In this document: one piece after another, positions 40,040 through 49,739 of the stretch
How positions within the stretch are numbered: position 1 is the first letter of the stretch
Layout: every line of letters begins with the position of its first letter
Origin: Pantoea sp. At-9b
GTDB lineage: Bacteria > Pseudomonadota > Gammaproteobacteria > Enterobacterales > Enterobacteriaceae
Reading direction: 5' to 3'
Assembly: GCF_000175935.2 (NCBI RefSeq)
Contig: NC_014837.1
Location: 1,488,001-1,552,000 of the forward strand
Length of the DNA stretch: 64,000 nt
Made by a program: the position numbers and the translations under genes
The notes under the pieces: model-generated
What the model saw: the letters and a program-made list of their open reading frames with translations, nothing else
Told to the model about the DNA's origin: nothing
The model's database searches: none

Positions 40040-41344
40040 ATGGCTAAAACACTCGATAAGAGTTTAGTGATTAATATTTTATCTTTGCTGGCCTATCGGG
40101 GAGCGTCATTTCTCTTTCCTTTAGTCACCTTGCCCTATCTGGCGCGTATTTTAGGCGTCAACCAGATGGGGGTGCTGGCGCTGGCGATTGCCTGCGTGAT
40201 GTATTGCAGCACCATCTCAGATTGGGGCTTTAACGTTTATACCACCAAGGACATTGCCCACCATCGCGAAGATAAAACGCGGGTGACGCAAATTTTCTGG
40301 TCGACTTTCAACGCCAAATTATTGTTGATGCTGTCCACCAGCGGGGTGCTGTTGCTGGCTACCTGGCTTAACCCGGGTTGGCACTATCTGTTCTGGGTGG
40401 TGCTGGCGAATTGCACCACGTTGCTGGGTTCGCTGTTCTCCTTTGGCTGGTTGATGCAGGGGTTTGAGAAACTCGGCAAAACGGCGGTGATCGCCACCTT
40501 CGGTAATTTCTGCGCCATTCCGCTGACCTTTCTGCTGGTGAAAACGCCCGACGATACCTGGCTGGCGGCGCTGATCCCTGGCGTGGTGTCGATCATCAGC
40601 GCGTTGATCACCCTGCGGTTTGTATTAATGATGAAGGTGATTGGCCGCTATCGTTTCGAACCTGGTGAAATCAAACAGCGCCTGAAAGACAGTGTGCATG
40701 TGTTTATCGCCATCGCGGGTGCCAATTTGTTTAACAGCGTCAACGTGGTGATTCTGGCGGCCTTTACCTCTCACTACGCGATTGGTATCTATAACGGGGC
40801 CGATCGTCTGCGTAAGGCGGCAAACTCGGTGCCGGAACAGATCGGTAACGCGTTCTTTCCCCGCGTCAGTTATCTGTTCTCCCGTGATAAAGCGGCTGCT
40901 ATCGCCGCAACACGGAAAAGTTTGCTGATCTCTTTCCTGCTCAGCCTGGGCATTGTGATCTTTACGTACTTCTTCGCCGATGAGGTGGTGGGTATTCTGC
41001 TGGGGAAAGAGTTTGTCGCCTCGGCAGACGTGCTGCGGGTGTTTGTGTTGTGCTTTCTGTTCGGCAACATCGCTTATCCGGCCGGGTTGCAGGTGCTGAT
41101 CCCACACGGTCTGGCGCGCCAGCGTATGCTGGTGATGTTAGGCCCGGGGGTAATCAACATTCCGGTTTGTGCGTTTCTGGCCTGGAAGTACGGAGCAATC
41201 GGTGCCGCCTGGTCCATGGTGATTGCTGAATTTCTCGTCTGCGTGGGGATTTTTTGGGTCATGGCGCGGCACGGTATTCTGCGCGAATACCTGCATAATC
41301 CTCCCTCAACCCGTTCACCGATTAAAGATACCGCAAGTGAATGA
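40040..41344 (+). CDS. Wzx-type polysaccharide flippase (MOP/RfbX family)
   Basis: Inner-membrane transporter that likely moves an undecaprenyl-linked oligosaccharide to the periplasm. The protein is 434 residues with about 12 hydrophobic segments, the usual Wzx size. It begins [20 protein letters not shown] and has the N-terminal family block [20 protein letters not shown] later block, [20 protein letters not shown], and a C-terminal block, [15 protein letters not shown], are typical of RfbX/Wzx. A terminator-like hairpin follows the stop at once. Wzy, Wzz, a priming transferase and other glycosyltransferases are absent nearby, so it probably acts with a cluster elsewhere. Wzx function is a family assignment. 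Confidence 0.87.
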   Translation: MAKTLDKSLVINILSLLAYRGASFLFPLVTLPYLARILGVNQMGVLALAIACVMYCSTISDWGFNVYTTKDIAHHREDKTRVTQIFWSTFNAKLLLMLSTSGVLLLATWLNPGWHYLFWVVLANCTTLLGSLFSFGWLMQGFEKLGKTAVIATFGNFCAIPLTFLLVKTPDDTWLAALIPGVVSIISALITLRFVLMMKVIGRYRFEPGEIKQRLKDSVHVFIAIAGANLFNSVNVVILAAFTSHYAIGIYNGADRLRKAANSVPEQIGNAFFPRVSYLFSRDKAAAIAATRKSLLISFLLSLGIVIFTYFFADEVVGILLGKEFVASADVLRVFVLCFLFGNIAYPAGLQVLIPHGLARQRMLVMLGPGVINIPVCAFLAWKYGAIGAAWSMVIAEFLVCVGIFWVMARHGILREYLHNPPSTRSPIKDTASE

Positions 41345-41348
41345 TGAT

Positions 41349-41372
41349 GCAGGTCAATCTGACCTGCGTTTC
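41349..41372 (+). terminator. Hairpin after the flippase gene
   Basis: GCAGGTCA (41349-41356) and TGACCTGC (41360-41367) form a perfect 8-bp stem with loop ATC, 4 bases after the flippase stop codon, followed by GTTTCC. It probably ends the two-gene unit before the pyrD promoter. Confidence 0.65.
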
Positions 41373-41475
41373 CGCGCGCTGTAATTTACTTTTGTGCCAG
41401 AGGCCTTTACCATTCTGGCGCACATTTTCCCGTGCACCCCGACTTTCACGAAGCTTCCGCCATTCAGGAGAGTGC

Positions 41476-42486
41476 ATGTTATATCCTATCGTCCGGCCGG
41501 CGCTGTTTAAGCTCGATCCAGAGCGCGCGCACGAACTTACCTTTCAACAACTGCGTTTTATCAGTGGTACGCCGCTGGAAGGGTTTATCCGCCAGTCGTT
41601 ACCTGCGCGTCCAGTGAACTGTATGGGGCTGACCTTTCCAAATGCTCTGGGGCTGGCAGCCGGTCTCGATAAAAACGCCGAATGTATTGATGCCTTTGGT
41701 GCGATGGGCTTTGGTTTTGTCGAAGTTGGCACCGTCACACCCCGTGCGCAACCCGGTAATGATAAACCGCGTATGTTCCGCCTGGTGGAAGCGGAAGGCA
41801 TAATTAACCGCATGGGATTTAATAATCTGGGTGTCGACCACCTGGTGGAAAACGTTAAAAAGGCGCGTTTTAAAGGAATCCTTGGTATCAATATTGGTAA
41901 AAATAAAGATACACCGGTTGAACAAGGCAAAGACGATTATCTGATTTGCATGGAGAAGGTGTATGCCCATGCCGGTTATATTGCCATCAATATTTCGTCG
42001 CCGAACACCCCAGGATTACGCACGCTGCAATATGGTGAAGCGCTGGATGATCTGCTGTCGGCGATCAAATTAAAGCAAAAAGAGTTGCAGGAACGGCACC
42101 TTAAATATGTTCCGGTGGCCGTGAAGATCGCGCCGGATCTTTCTGAAGAGGAATTGATCCAGGTGGCTGACAGTTTAGTCCGCCATGAAATTGATGGTGT
42201 GATTGCCACCAATACTACGCTGGACCGTTCATTGGTTGCCGGGTTGAAATACAGCGAAGAAGCCGGTGGTTTAAGTGGTCGCCCGGTACAAACACGCAGC
42301 ACTGAAATCATTCGCCGCCTGTCACAGGAGCTGCAAGGCCGCCTGCCGATTATTGGTGTCGGGGGGATTGATTCGCTGGTAGCGGCGCGTGAAAAAATCG
42401 CCGCAGGTGCCACCCTGGTGCAGATATACTCCGGATTTATTTATAAAGGTCCTGGCTTAATTAAAGATATCGTGACCCACCTCTAA
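41476..42486 (+). CDS. pyrD: Dihydroorotate dehydrogenase (quinone) PyrD
   Basis: Class 2 FMN enzyme at the inner membrane that oxidises dihydroorotate to orotate and passes electrons to quinone. The start at 41476 follows CAGGAG at 5 bases and gives 336 residues, equal to E. coli. The N-terminal amphipathic helices ([20 protein letters not shown]) mark the membrane-bound class. Other motifs are [14 protein letters not shown], the catalytic-serine loop [11 protein letters not shown] and TGGLSGRP-like [13 protein letters not shown] Met at 41341 would overlap the flippase terminator and is rejected. Confidence 0.98.
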   Translation: MLYPIVRPALFKLDPERAHELTFQQLRFISGTPLEGFIRQSLPARPVNCMGLTFPNALGLAAGLDKNAECIDAFGAMGFGFVEVGTVTPRAQPGNDKPRMFRLVEAEGIINRMGFNNLGVDHLVENVKKARFKGILGINIGKNKDTPVEQGKDDYLICMEKVYAHAGYIAINISSPNTPGLRTLQYGEALDDLLSAIKLKQKELQERHLKYVPVAVKIAPDLSEEELIQVADSLVRHEIDGVIATNTTLDRSLVAGLKYSEEAGGLSGRPVQTRSTEIIRRLSQELQGRLPIIGVGGIDSLVAAREKIAAGATLVQIYSGFIYKGPGLIKDIVTHL

Positions 42487-42638
42487 GACATTTCCCACAT
42501 TCCCTCGCCAGGGGGTTTATTTATCCCTCTGGCTCGTTTATATTTTGTTCTGCTGGTGCATTTTTCAGCTTTTCCTTAGCGTTATTTTTCCTTGCTGTGA
42601 ACCGCAATTTTGCGCAGCGATAAACCACAGGGCACATC

Positions 42639-43181
42639 ATGAAAATCAAACCCGATGACAACTGGCGTTGGTATTTTGACGCGGAGCATGACCGGATGAT
42701 GCTTGATCTGGCTGATGGCATGTTATTTCGCTCGCGCTTCTCACGTAAAATGCTCACGCCGGATGCATTCAGTGAAAGCGGTTTTTGCGTGGATGATGCC
42801 GCGCTTTATTTTACCTTTGAGGAACGTTGTCGTCAGAGCGGATTAAAAAGCGATCAACGTGCGGAGCTGGTATTAAATGCGCTGGTTGCCAGCCGTTTTC
42901 TCAAACCGTTGATGCCGAAAAGCTGGCATTTCACCAGCCACGCCCATAGCTGGCAGCCTGCCGCAGGTGACATGGTGGCGGTGACGCTGGCCGATAGCGG
43001 CGAGCAGGCACAACTGCTGGTGGTGGAGAGTGGTGAGAATGCGGCGCTGTGCCTGCTGGCACAACATGCACTGACCGTGGCAGGTAAAGGCATGGTGCTG
43101 GGGGATGCGATCAAAGTCATGAACGATCGCCTGCAACGTTGTCAGCAGGAATCATCCGCCCCGTTCGCCAGGGCGGTATAA
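42639..43181 (+). CDS. zapC: Cell division protein ZapC
   Basis: FtsZ-ring-associated protein that promotes FtsZ bundling in enterobacteria. The protein is 180 residues, equal to E. coli ZapC. It begins [23 protein letters not shown], and [16 protein letters not shown] and [20 protein letters not shown] are family blocks. It lies between pyrD and convergent ycbX, the E. coli order. The stop is 4 bases from the ycbX stop, with no terminator between them. Confidence 0.94.
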   Translation: MKIKPDDNWRWYFDAEHDRMMLDLADGMLFRSRFSRKMLTPDAFSESGFCVDDAALYFTFEERCRQSGLKSDQRAELVLNALVASRFLKPLMPKSWHFTSHAHSWQPAAGDMVAVTLADSGEQAQLLVVESGENAALCLLAQHALTVAGKGMVLGDAIKVMNDRLQRCQQESSAPFARAV

Positions 43182-43185
43182 GCGG

Positions 43186-44295
43186 TTACGCCAACTCAAT
43201 ATCTCCGGCGGGAATACAACTACAACTCAGGATGGTGCCATCGGCGCGCACGGCACTTTTCTTTAATGCTTTCACTTCCCCCGCTACCAGCGTCATTTTG
43301 CAGCTGCCGCAAATCCCGGCCCGACAGGAGTAGGGGATGCGAAAGCCCTGCATTTCCAGTTGCTCCAGCAAAACCTGTTGATTGTCGCCAACAAAGGCGC
43401 TGCCTTGATAACCGATGGTGACTTGACTGGTTGGGCTGGCGGTCGTCGCCAGCGTCTCCACCACCTGACCGGCACCGTAGGCACGCGTGGGTTGTTTTTC
43501 AATGATGGTGACGGGATCGCCGACCCGGATCACGCCGCTGTTCAGCGCAATTAAATTCAGACCGAAATCGATATCGCCGCTGCCATCCAGCGCACTCCGG
43601 AATCGTTGCAACGTCGCCAGCGGCTCGCCCTGCGGATGTTTCTGCCCACTTTCGGTTCCCACGGTGGTAAACACGCAGCGGCTACAGGGTTTCGGCATCT
43701 CAAAGGTGATATCGCCAATTTTCAGGGTTTTCCAGCTGTCCTCTTCCCACGCCTGCGCGCCACTGACCACCAGATTGGGGCGGAACTGTTCCACCCGAAC
43801 GCTGGCGGGGCAGCGTTGTTGCAGATCCTGCAATGACGCCATATTCACCAGCAGATAAGGAAAGCCATCGGCGAAACTCAATGGCACCTGATCAAAGCGT
43901 TTAACTCGTCGGGTGGGTTGCGAGCCGGTCCAGCGTAGCTGCACCGGGCGCGGAAAAAAGCCGCTTAACCATTGATTGACCGCATCCGGGGCAACACGTG
44001 AAGTAAAGTGATTCCCCCATACTTCGGTGGGCGCGTCATCGGCGGCGAAATCGGCAAAGCGAATCAAGGCCTGGCTGCCGTCTGGTGCCTGTAAAAACAG
44101 ACCATCCGGTAACAGCGCGGGCGTGAAGCGCACCATCTCCGGGTACTGACGGGCAGTGATAAACGTGCCATCGGTTTCGGTGACCATAAAGATGCGGTCA
44201 AAGCCCAGGCCGCTCTCCTGCACCTGAGCATGCGACAGCTGCAAACCACGCATCGATTTCACCGGATGGATATACAGACGGGACAACGTAATCAT
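43186..44295 (-). CDS. ycbX: YcbX, MOSC-domain protein with 2Fe-2S ferredoxin domain
   Basis: Molybdenum-cofactor-binding MOSC protein. E. coli YcbX detoxifies N-hydroxylated base analogues such as 6-hydroxylaminopurine. The ATG at 44295 lies 5 bases after GGGAG and gives 369 residues, equal to E. coli; a GTG one codon upstream is the alternative. An N-terminal MOSC_N beta barrel ([14 protein letters not shown]) is followed by the MOSC domain, with the likely Mo-ligand Cys in [10 protein letters not shown], and a C-terminal plant-type ferredoxin domain with [12 protein letters not shown] and a last Cys in ILSCSC. Confidence 0.95.
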   Translation of the reverse strand: MITLSRLYIHPVKSMRGLQLSHAQVQESGLGFDRIFMVTETDGTFITARQYPEMVRFTPALLPDGLFLQAPDGSQALIRFADFAADDAPTEVWGNHFTSRVAPDAVNQWLSGFFPRPVQLRWTGSQPTRRVKRFDQVPLSFADGFPYLLVNMASLQDLQQRCPASVRVEQFRPNLVVSGAQAWEEDSWKTLKIGDITFEMPKPCSRCVFTTVGTESGQKHPQGEPLATLQRFRSALDGSGDIDFGLNLIALNSGVIRVGDPVTIIEKQPTRAYGAGQVVETLATTASPTSQVTIGYQGSAFVGDNQQVLLEQLEMQGFRIPYSCRAGICGSCKMTLVAGEVKALKKSAVRADGTILSCSCIPAGDIELA

Positions 44296-44404
44296 CACTA
44301 CTCCCTGAAAGCCGTCATACAGGACAAAAAGAAGCTAACTTTAGGACATAGGACGCTGATTCGCTATAATGCGCAACAATTTTATCAAGGGTATAAGTGA
44401 CGAT

Positions 44405-46519
44405 ATGAATTCTCTGTTTGCCAGTACGGCGCGTGGGCTCGAAGAGCTGTTGAAAACTGAGCTGGACGCGCTGGGTGCGCAGGATTTGCAGGTGGTGCAG
44501 GGCGGGGTCCATTTCGAGGCCGATGACCGCGTGATGTACCAAAGTCTGCTGTGGAGCCGCCTGGCTTCGCGAATTTTACTGCCGCTGGGAGAATTCGGCG
44601 TCTGGAGCGATCTCGATCTGTATGTCGGTGCCCAGAGTATTCCGTGGTGTGACATCTTCGACAGCAACACCAGCTTTGCCATTCACTTCAGCGGTACGAA
44701 TGAAGTGATCCGCAACAGCCAGTTTGGGGCGCTGCGCATCAAAGACGCCATTGTTGACAGTTTTACGCGCCAAAATCTGCCGCGTCCTAATGTGGATCGG
44801 GAACAGCCGGGCATTCGTATCAATGCGTGGCTGAATAAAGATCGTGTCAGCATCGCGCTGGATCTGAGTGGTGATGCGCTGCATCAGCGTGGTTATCGCC
44901 AGCAAACCGGCCAGGCACCGCTGAAAGAGAATCTGGCAGCGGCGATTGTGATGCGTTCCGGCTGGCAAACCAGCACGCCACTGATCGATCCGATGTGTGG
45001 TTCCGGCACCTTGCTGATTGAAGCGGCACTGATTGCCTGCGATCGGGCACCGGGCCTGTTGCGTTCGCGCTGGGGTTTTAACGGCTGGAAAAAACATAAT
45101 CAACCGTTATGGCTGGAATTGCGCAGCGAAGCGCAGCAGCGCGCCCGCGCAGGCACGGCGGCCACCAGCGCGCGTTTCTTTGGTTATGACAATGATGGGC
45201 GCGTGCTGGAGTGGGCGCGTGCCAATGCGCGTCGTGCCGGTGTGGCCGATCTCTTCACCTTTGCCCAACAGGATGTTCTGAAGCTGAGTAATCCGCTGCC
45301 CGCTGAAGTGACCGGCACGGTGCTGAGTAACCCGCCGTATGGTGAGCGTCTGGAGAGTGAACCGGCGCTGATTGCGTTGCACAGCCAGTTGGGTCGCATC
45401 ATGAAGCAGAAGTTTGGTGGCTGGAACCTGTCGTTGTTCAGCGCTTCACCGGAACTGCTTAGCTGCCTGTCGCTGCGTGCCGATCGTCAATTCAAAGCGA
45501 AAAACGGCCCGCTCGAATGTGTGCAGAAAAATTATCAGCTGGCGGCCACCAGTGGGGAAGGTGCGGCACAGATCGCCGAAGATTACGCCAACCGCCTGCG
45601 CAAGAATCTGAAAAAACTGGAAAAATGGGCGCGTCAGTCGAACATCGATTGTTATCGTTTATACGATGCTGATCTGCCGGAATATAACGTAGCGGTGGAT
45701 CGTTACGCCGAGTGGGTAGTGATTCAGGAATATGCACCGCCGAAAACGGTTGATGCCAACAAAGCGCGCCAGCGCCTGTTTGACGTGATCAGCGCCACGC
45801 TCAGCGTGCTGGAGATCCCGGCGAACCGCCTGGTACTGAAGACGCGTGAGCGTCAGAAAGGCAAAAACCAGTATCAGAAGCTGGCGGAAAAAGGCAACTT
45901 CTTTGAAGTGCAGGAATTTGACGCTCGCTTCCTGGTGAACCTGACTGACTATCTTGATACCGGCCTGTTCCTCGATCACCGTATTGCACGCCAGATGTTG
46001 GGCAAAATGAGTCAGGGCAAAGATTTCCTTAACCTGTTCTCGTACACCGGCAGTGCCAGTGTCCATGCCGGTCTGGGTGGCGCGAAATCAACGACGACGG
46101 TGGATATGTCGCGCACCTATCTTGAGTGGGCAGAGCGCAATTTACGCCTCAACGGCCTGACTGGCCGTCAGCATCGCCTGATGCAGGCAGATTGCCTGAG
46201 CTGGCTGCGTGAGAGTAACGAACAGTTTGACTTGATCTTCATCGATCCGCCGACGTTTTCCAACTCGAAGCGTATGGAAGACGATTTCGACGTGCAGCGC
46301 GATCATCTGATGCTGATGCAGAACCTGAAGCGTCTGTTGCGTCGTGGCGGCACCATTATGTTTTCTAACAATAAACGCGGTTTTAAAATGGATCTCGATG
46401 GGTTACAGCGTCTGGGCTTGCAGGCGCAGGAAATCACCCAGAAGACCCAGTCGCAGGACTTCGCCCGTAATCATCACATTCACAACTGCTGGCTGGTTAG
46501 CCACGCCGGTAAGGAATAA
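44405..46519 (+). CDS. rlmL: Bifunctional 23S rRNA methyltransferase RlmKL
   Basis: Two fused SAM methyltransferases that make m2G2445 (RlmL part) and m7G2069 (RlmK part) of 23S rRNA. The start at 44405 ([20 protein letters not shown]) gives 704 residues (E. coli 702); an upstream Met at 44369 adds a non-family tail. A THUMP domain fills about 45-155. The first catalytic domain has [15 protein letters not shown] and the target-base motif NPPYGER (~308). The second has [15 protein letters not shown] and [10 protein letters not shown] (~613). uup starts 5 bases later. Confidence 0.97.
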   Translation: MNSLFASTARGLEELLKTELDALGAQDLQVVQGGVHFEADDRVMYQSLLWSRLASRILLPLGEFGVWSDLDLYVGAQSIPWCDIFDSNTSFAIHFSGTNEVIRNSQFGALRIKDAIVDSFTRQNLPRPNVDREQPGIRINAWLNKDRVSIALDLSGDALHQRGYRQQTGQAPLKENLAAAIVMRSGWQTSTPLIDPMCGSGTLLIEAALIACDRAPGLLRSRWGFNGWKKHNQPLWLELRSEAQQRARAGTAATSARFFGYDNDGRVLEWARANARRAGVADLFTFAQQDVLKLSNPLPAEVTGTVLSNPPYGERLESEPALIALHSQLGRIMKQKFGGWNLSLFSASPELLSCLSLRADRQFKAKNGPLECVQKNYQLAATSGEGAAQIAEDYANRLRKNLKKLEKWARQSNIDCYRLYDADLPEYNVAVDRYAEWVVIQEYAPPKTVDANKARQRLFDVISATLSVLEIPANRLVLKTRERQKGKNQYQKLAEKGNFFEVQEFDARFLVNLTDYLDTGLFLDHRIARQMLGKMSQGKDFLNLFSYTGSASVHAGLGGAKSTTTVDMSRTYLEWAERNLRLNGLTGRQHRLMQADCLSWLRESNEQFDLIFIDPPTFSNSKRMEDDFDVQRDHLMLMQNLKRLLRRGGTIMFSNNKRGFKMDLDGLQRLGLQAQEITQKTQSQDFARNHHIHNCWLVSHAGKE

Positions 46520-46524
46520 GTTTT

Positions 46525-48438
46525 ATGTCACTGATCAGTATCCATGGCGCTTACCTTTCCTTCAGCGATGCGCCGTTGTTGGATAACACCGAGCTGCACA
46601 TTGAAGAGGGCGAACGCGTCTGTCTGGTGGGCCGCAACGGTGCCGGTAAATCTACGCTGATGAAAATCATCAACGGCGAGCAGCCGCTTGATGATGGGCG
46701 CATTATTTATGAAACCGACCTGGTGGTGGCGCGTCTGCAACAGGACCCGCCACGCAACATCACCGGTTCGGTGTATGACTTTGTCGCCGAAGGGGTGGAA
46801 GAACAGGCGGAGCACCTGAAGGCGTACCACGCCATTTCCCATGTGGTGATGGAAGATCCGAGCGAGAAAAATCTCAACGAGATGGCGCGTTTGCAGGGCA
46901 TTCTGGATCACCACAATCTGTGGCAGCTGGAAAGCCGCATCAATGATGTGCTGGAGAAAATTGGTTTACAGGCAGATACCGAGCTGTCGTCGCTGTCCGG
47001 TGGCTGGCTGCGTAAGGCGGCACTGGGGCGCGCGCTGGTCAGCAACCCACGCGTACTGATGCTGGATGAACCAACCAACCACCTCGATATCGAAACCATC
47101 GACTGGCTGGAAACCTTCCTCAAAACCTTTACCGGCAGTATCGTGTTTATTTCGCACGACCGTTCCTTTATCCGCAACATGGCGACACGTATTGTCGATC
47201 TTGATCGCGGCAAGCTGGTTTCCTGGCCGGGCGATTACGACCAGTATCTGCTGGGCAAAGAAGAAGCGCTGCGCGTGGAAGAGATGCAAAACGCCGAATT
47301 TGACCGCAAGCTGGCACAGGAAGAGGTGTGGATTCGCCAAGGCATCAAAGCGCGTCGTACCCGTAACGAAGGTCGCGTGCGCGCGCTGAAAGCGTTGCGC
47401 CGTGAGCGTTCTGAACGCCGTGAAGTGATGGGCAAAGCCAACATGCAGGTGGGGGAAGCCTCACGCTCCGGCAAGATTGTGTTTGAGCTGGAACACGTCA
47501 ACTACGCTGTCGATGGCAAGGTGCTGGTACAGGACTTCTCTTCGCAGGTGCAGCGTGGTGACAAGATTGCGCTGATTGGCCCTAATGGTTGCGGTAAAAC
47601 CACGTTGCTGCGCCTGATGTTGCAACAACTGAAGGCGGACAGTGGTCGCGTGCACTCCGGCACTAAGCTGGAAGTGGCGTATTTTGATCAGCATCGCGCG
47701 GAACTGGATCCGGATCGCACCGTGATGGATAACCTGGCGGAAGGCAAGCAGGAAGTGATGGTGAACGGCAAGCCGCGCCATGTGCTGGGCTATCTGCAGG
47801 ACTTTTTGTTCCACCCGAAACGTGCCATGACGCCGGTGCGTGCGCTTTCCGGCGGTGAACGCAACCGCCTGTTGCTGGCGCGTCTGTTCCTGAAACCCAG
47901 CAACCTGATGATTCTCGATGAACCGACCAACGACCTCGATGTGGAAACGCTCGAACTGCTGGAGGAGTTGATTGATGGCTATCAGGGCACGGTATTGCTG
48001 GTGAGCCACGATCGTCAGTTTGTTGATAACACCGTCACTGAGTGTTGGATCTTTGAAGGCAACGGTGAGATAGGTACCTTTGTTGGTGGTTATCATGATG
48101 CGCAGCAGCAGCGTGCCGCCTATAAACAGCTGAAGACAGCACCGGCCGCGAAAACCACGACGTCAGTAAAACCGGCAGAAAAAAATGATGCCAGCAAACG
48201 TAATGTCGCCAAGTTAAGCTATAACCTGACACGTGAGCTGGAGCAGCTGCCGCAAAAACTGGAGCAACTCGAATCGCGCATTGGTGAGTTACAGGCGCAG
48301 ATGAGCCATCCGGATTTCTTCAGTCAGCCGCATGATAAAACGCAGCCGGTGCTGGATGCCCTCGCGCAGACTGAGCAGGAACTGGAAACGGCGTTTGAAC
48401 GCTGGGAAGAGTTGGAAGCGTTGAAAAACGGCGCTTAA
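46525..48438 (+). CDS. uup: ABC-F ATPase Uup
   Basis: Soluble ABC-F protein with two ATPase domains. E. coli Uup affects ribosome function and lowers precise transposon excision. The protein is 637 residues (E. coli 635). Walker A motifs are GRNGAGKST (about 36-44) and GPNGCGKTT (about 351-359). Signatures are SSLSGGWLRKAALG and ALSGGERNRLLLA, with Walker B regions LDEPTNHLD and LDEPTNDLD. The inter-domain linker is rich in basic residues (KARRTRNEGRVRALKALRRE). A C-terminal coiled coil (about 560-635) marks the Uup branch. Confidence 0.97.
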   Translation: MSLISIHGAYLSFSDAPLLDNTELHIEEGERVCLVGRNGAGKSTLMKIINGEQPLDDGRIIYETDLVVARLQQDPPRNITGSVYDFVAEGVEEQAEHLKAYHAISHVVMEDPSEKNLNEMARLQGILDHHNLWQLESRINDVLEKIGLQADTELSSLSGGWLRKAALGRALVSNPRVLMLDEPTNHLDIETIDWLETFLKTFTGSIVFISHDRSFIRNMATRIVDLDRGKLVSWPGDYDQYLLGKEEALRVEEMQNAEFDRKLAQEEVWIRQGIKARRTRNEGRVRALKALRRERSERREVMGKANMQVGEASRSGKIVFELEHVNYAVDGKVLVQDFSSQVQRGDKIALIGPNGCGKTTLLRLMLQQLKADSGRVHSGTKLEVAYFDQHRAELDPDRTVMDNLAEGKQEVMVNGKPRHVLGYLQDFLFHPKRAMTPVRALSGGERNRLLLARLFLKPSNLMILDEPTNDLDVETLELLEELIDGYQGTVLLVSHDRQFVDNTVTECWIFEGNGEIGTFVGGYHDAQQQRAAYKQLKTAPAAKTTTSVKPAEKNDASKRNVAKLSYNLTRELEQLPQKLEQLESRIGELQAQMSHPDFFSQPHDKTQPVLDALAQTEQELETAFERWEELEALKNGA

Positions 48439-48455
48439 TACAGAAGGAAACCGGT

Positions 48456-49739
48456 ATGTGTGCAGCGGATGATGCGCAATCGTGGATACTCTGTCCACAG
48501 TGCGATTTAACGGTTAAATTGCCTGCTATACCGGTCGGCAGCCGGGCGCGTTGCCCGCGCTGCCATACTACGCTGACCGCCAACTGGCACGAGCCGCAAA
48601 AGCGTCCGACCGGCTATGCTCTTGCCGCGTTGTTTATGCTGGTGCTGGCGAATCTGTTCCCCTTCGTTAATATGCATGTCGCCGGCCTCAGTAGTGAAAT
48701 CTCGCTACCGGAAATTCCCAATGTGATGGTGCGCGAGGACTACAGTAGCCTCGCAACCTTGTTTTTGCTGTTCGTACAAGGCATCCCGGCATTCTGCATG
48801 GTGACCATCATTTTGCTGGTCAATCGTGTCAGAATGCCGCACCACCTGCGTCTGGTGCTGGCGCGTATCCTGTTTCAGTTACGTAACTGGGGCATGGCGG
48901 AAATTTTCATGGCCGGCGTGCTGGTCAGTTTTGTCAAACTGATGGCCTACGGTGAGATTGGTCTGGGGATGAGTTTCTGGGCGTGGTGCCTGTTTTGTGT
49001 ATTGCAGTTGCGGGCGTTTCAGGTGGTGGATCGCCGCTGGGTGTGGCAGAAGATCGCGCCATTGCCCGCGCTCCCGCATGCACCGAAAGCGGGTATTAGC
49101 GGTTTGCAACAAGGGATGCGACGCTGCCCCTGTTGTACCGCCATCATGCCGGTGGCCCGTCATCACTGTAGCCGCTGTAACGTGGTGGCACATGCGCGAC
49201 GCCCCCACAGCCTGCAATGGACTATGGCATTGCTGATTACCTCCCTGATGCTCTACCTTCCTTCCAATATTATGCCGATCATGGTGACAGAGACATTGGG
49301 CTCACAATATCCCTCTAACATTATGGCCGGGGTGATCTTGTTGTGGAGTGAAGGCTCATGGCCGGTGGCGCTGGTGATTTTTATCGCCAGCATCATGGTG
49401 CCGTCGCTGAAAATGCTGGCAATTGGCTGGCTGTGTTGGGATGCCAGTGGCCGTGGCCAGCATGACAGCGAAAAGATGCATCTGGTTTATGAGGTGGTGG
49501 AATTTGTTGGCCGTTGGTCAATGATCGATGTATTTGTTATCGCCGTTCTCTCCGCACTGGTGCAGATGGGGCGATTAATGAGTGTTTACCCGGCGCCAGG
49601 CGCGCTATTGTTTGCGATGGTGGTGATTCTCACCATGTTTGCAGCATTGGCTTTTGATCCGCGTCTGACCTGGGATCGTGTACGGAAAACCGAACGTAAG
49701 GAGCCGCGTCTTGACGGACAATCATCAGGGCATTGCTAA
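48456..49739 (+). CDS. pqiA: Intermembrane transport protein PqiA
   Basis: Inner-membrane component of the PqiABC lipid-transport system, inducible by paraquat in E. coli. The protein is 427 residues, longer than most by only a few. It has two PqiA modules, each a CxxC zinc-ribbon-like region (CPQCDLTVKL with CPRCHTTL; CPCCTAIM with CSRCNVV) followed by about four membrane helices. The family blocks LANLFPFVNM and LYLPSNIMPIM are visible. It follows uup by 17 bases, and its last 29 bases overlap pqiB. Confidence 0.95.
   Translation: MCAADDAQSWILCPQCDLTVKLPAIPVGSRARCPRCHTTLTANWHEPQKRPTGYALAALFMLVLANLFPFVNMHVAGLSSEISLPEIPNVMVREDYSSLATLFLLFVQGIPAFCMVTIILLVNRVRMPHHLRLVLARILFQLRNWGMAEIFMAGVLVSFVKLMAYGEIGLGMSFWAWCLFCVLQLRAFQVVDRRWVWQKIAPLPALPHAPKAGISGLQQGMRRCPCCTAIMPVARHHCSRCNVVAHARRPHSLQWTMALLITSLMLYLPSNIMPIMVTETLGSQYPSNIMAGVILLWSEGSWPVALVIFIASIMVPSLKMLAIGWLCWDASGRGQHDSEKMHLVYEVVEFVGRWSMIDVFVIAVLSALVQMGRLMSVYPAPGALLFAMVVILTMFAALAFDPRLTWDRVRKTERKEPRLDGQSSGHC

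Noticed and set aside
40040..41344. Flippase as a multidrug MATE exporter
   Set aside because: N-terminal block and length fit Wzx/RfbX better than NorM-type MATE, and it is paired with a glycosyltransferase.
41345..41475. PurR operator upstream of pyrD
   Set aside because: Only one half (CGTTTCC) is seen; the left half is absent.
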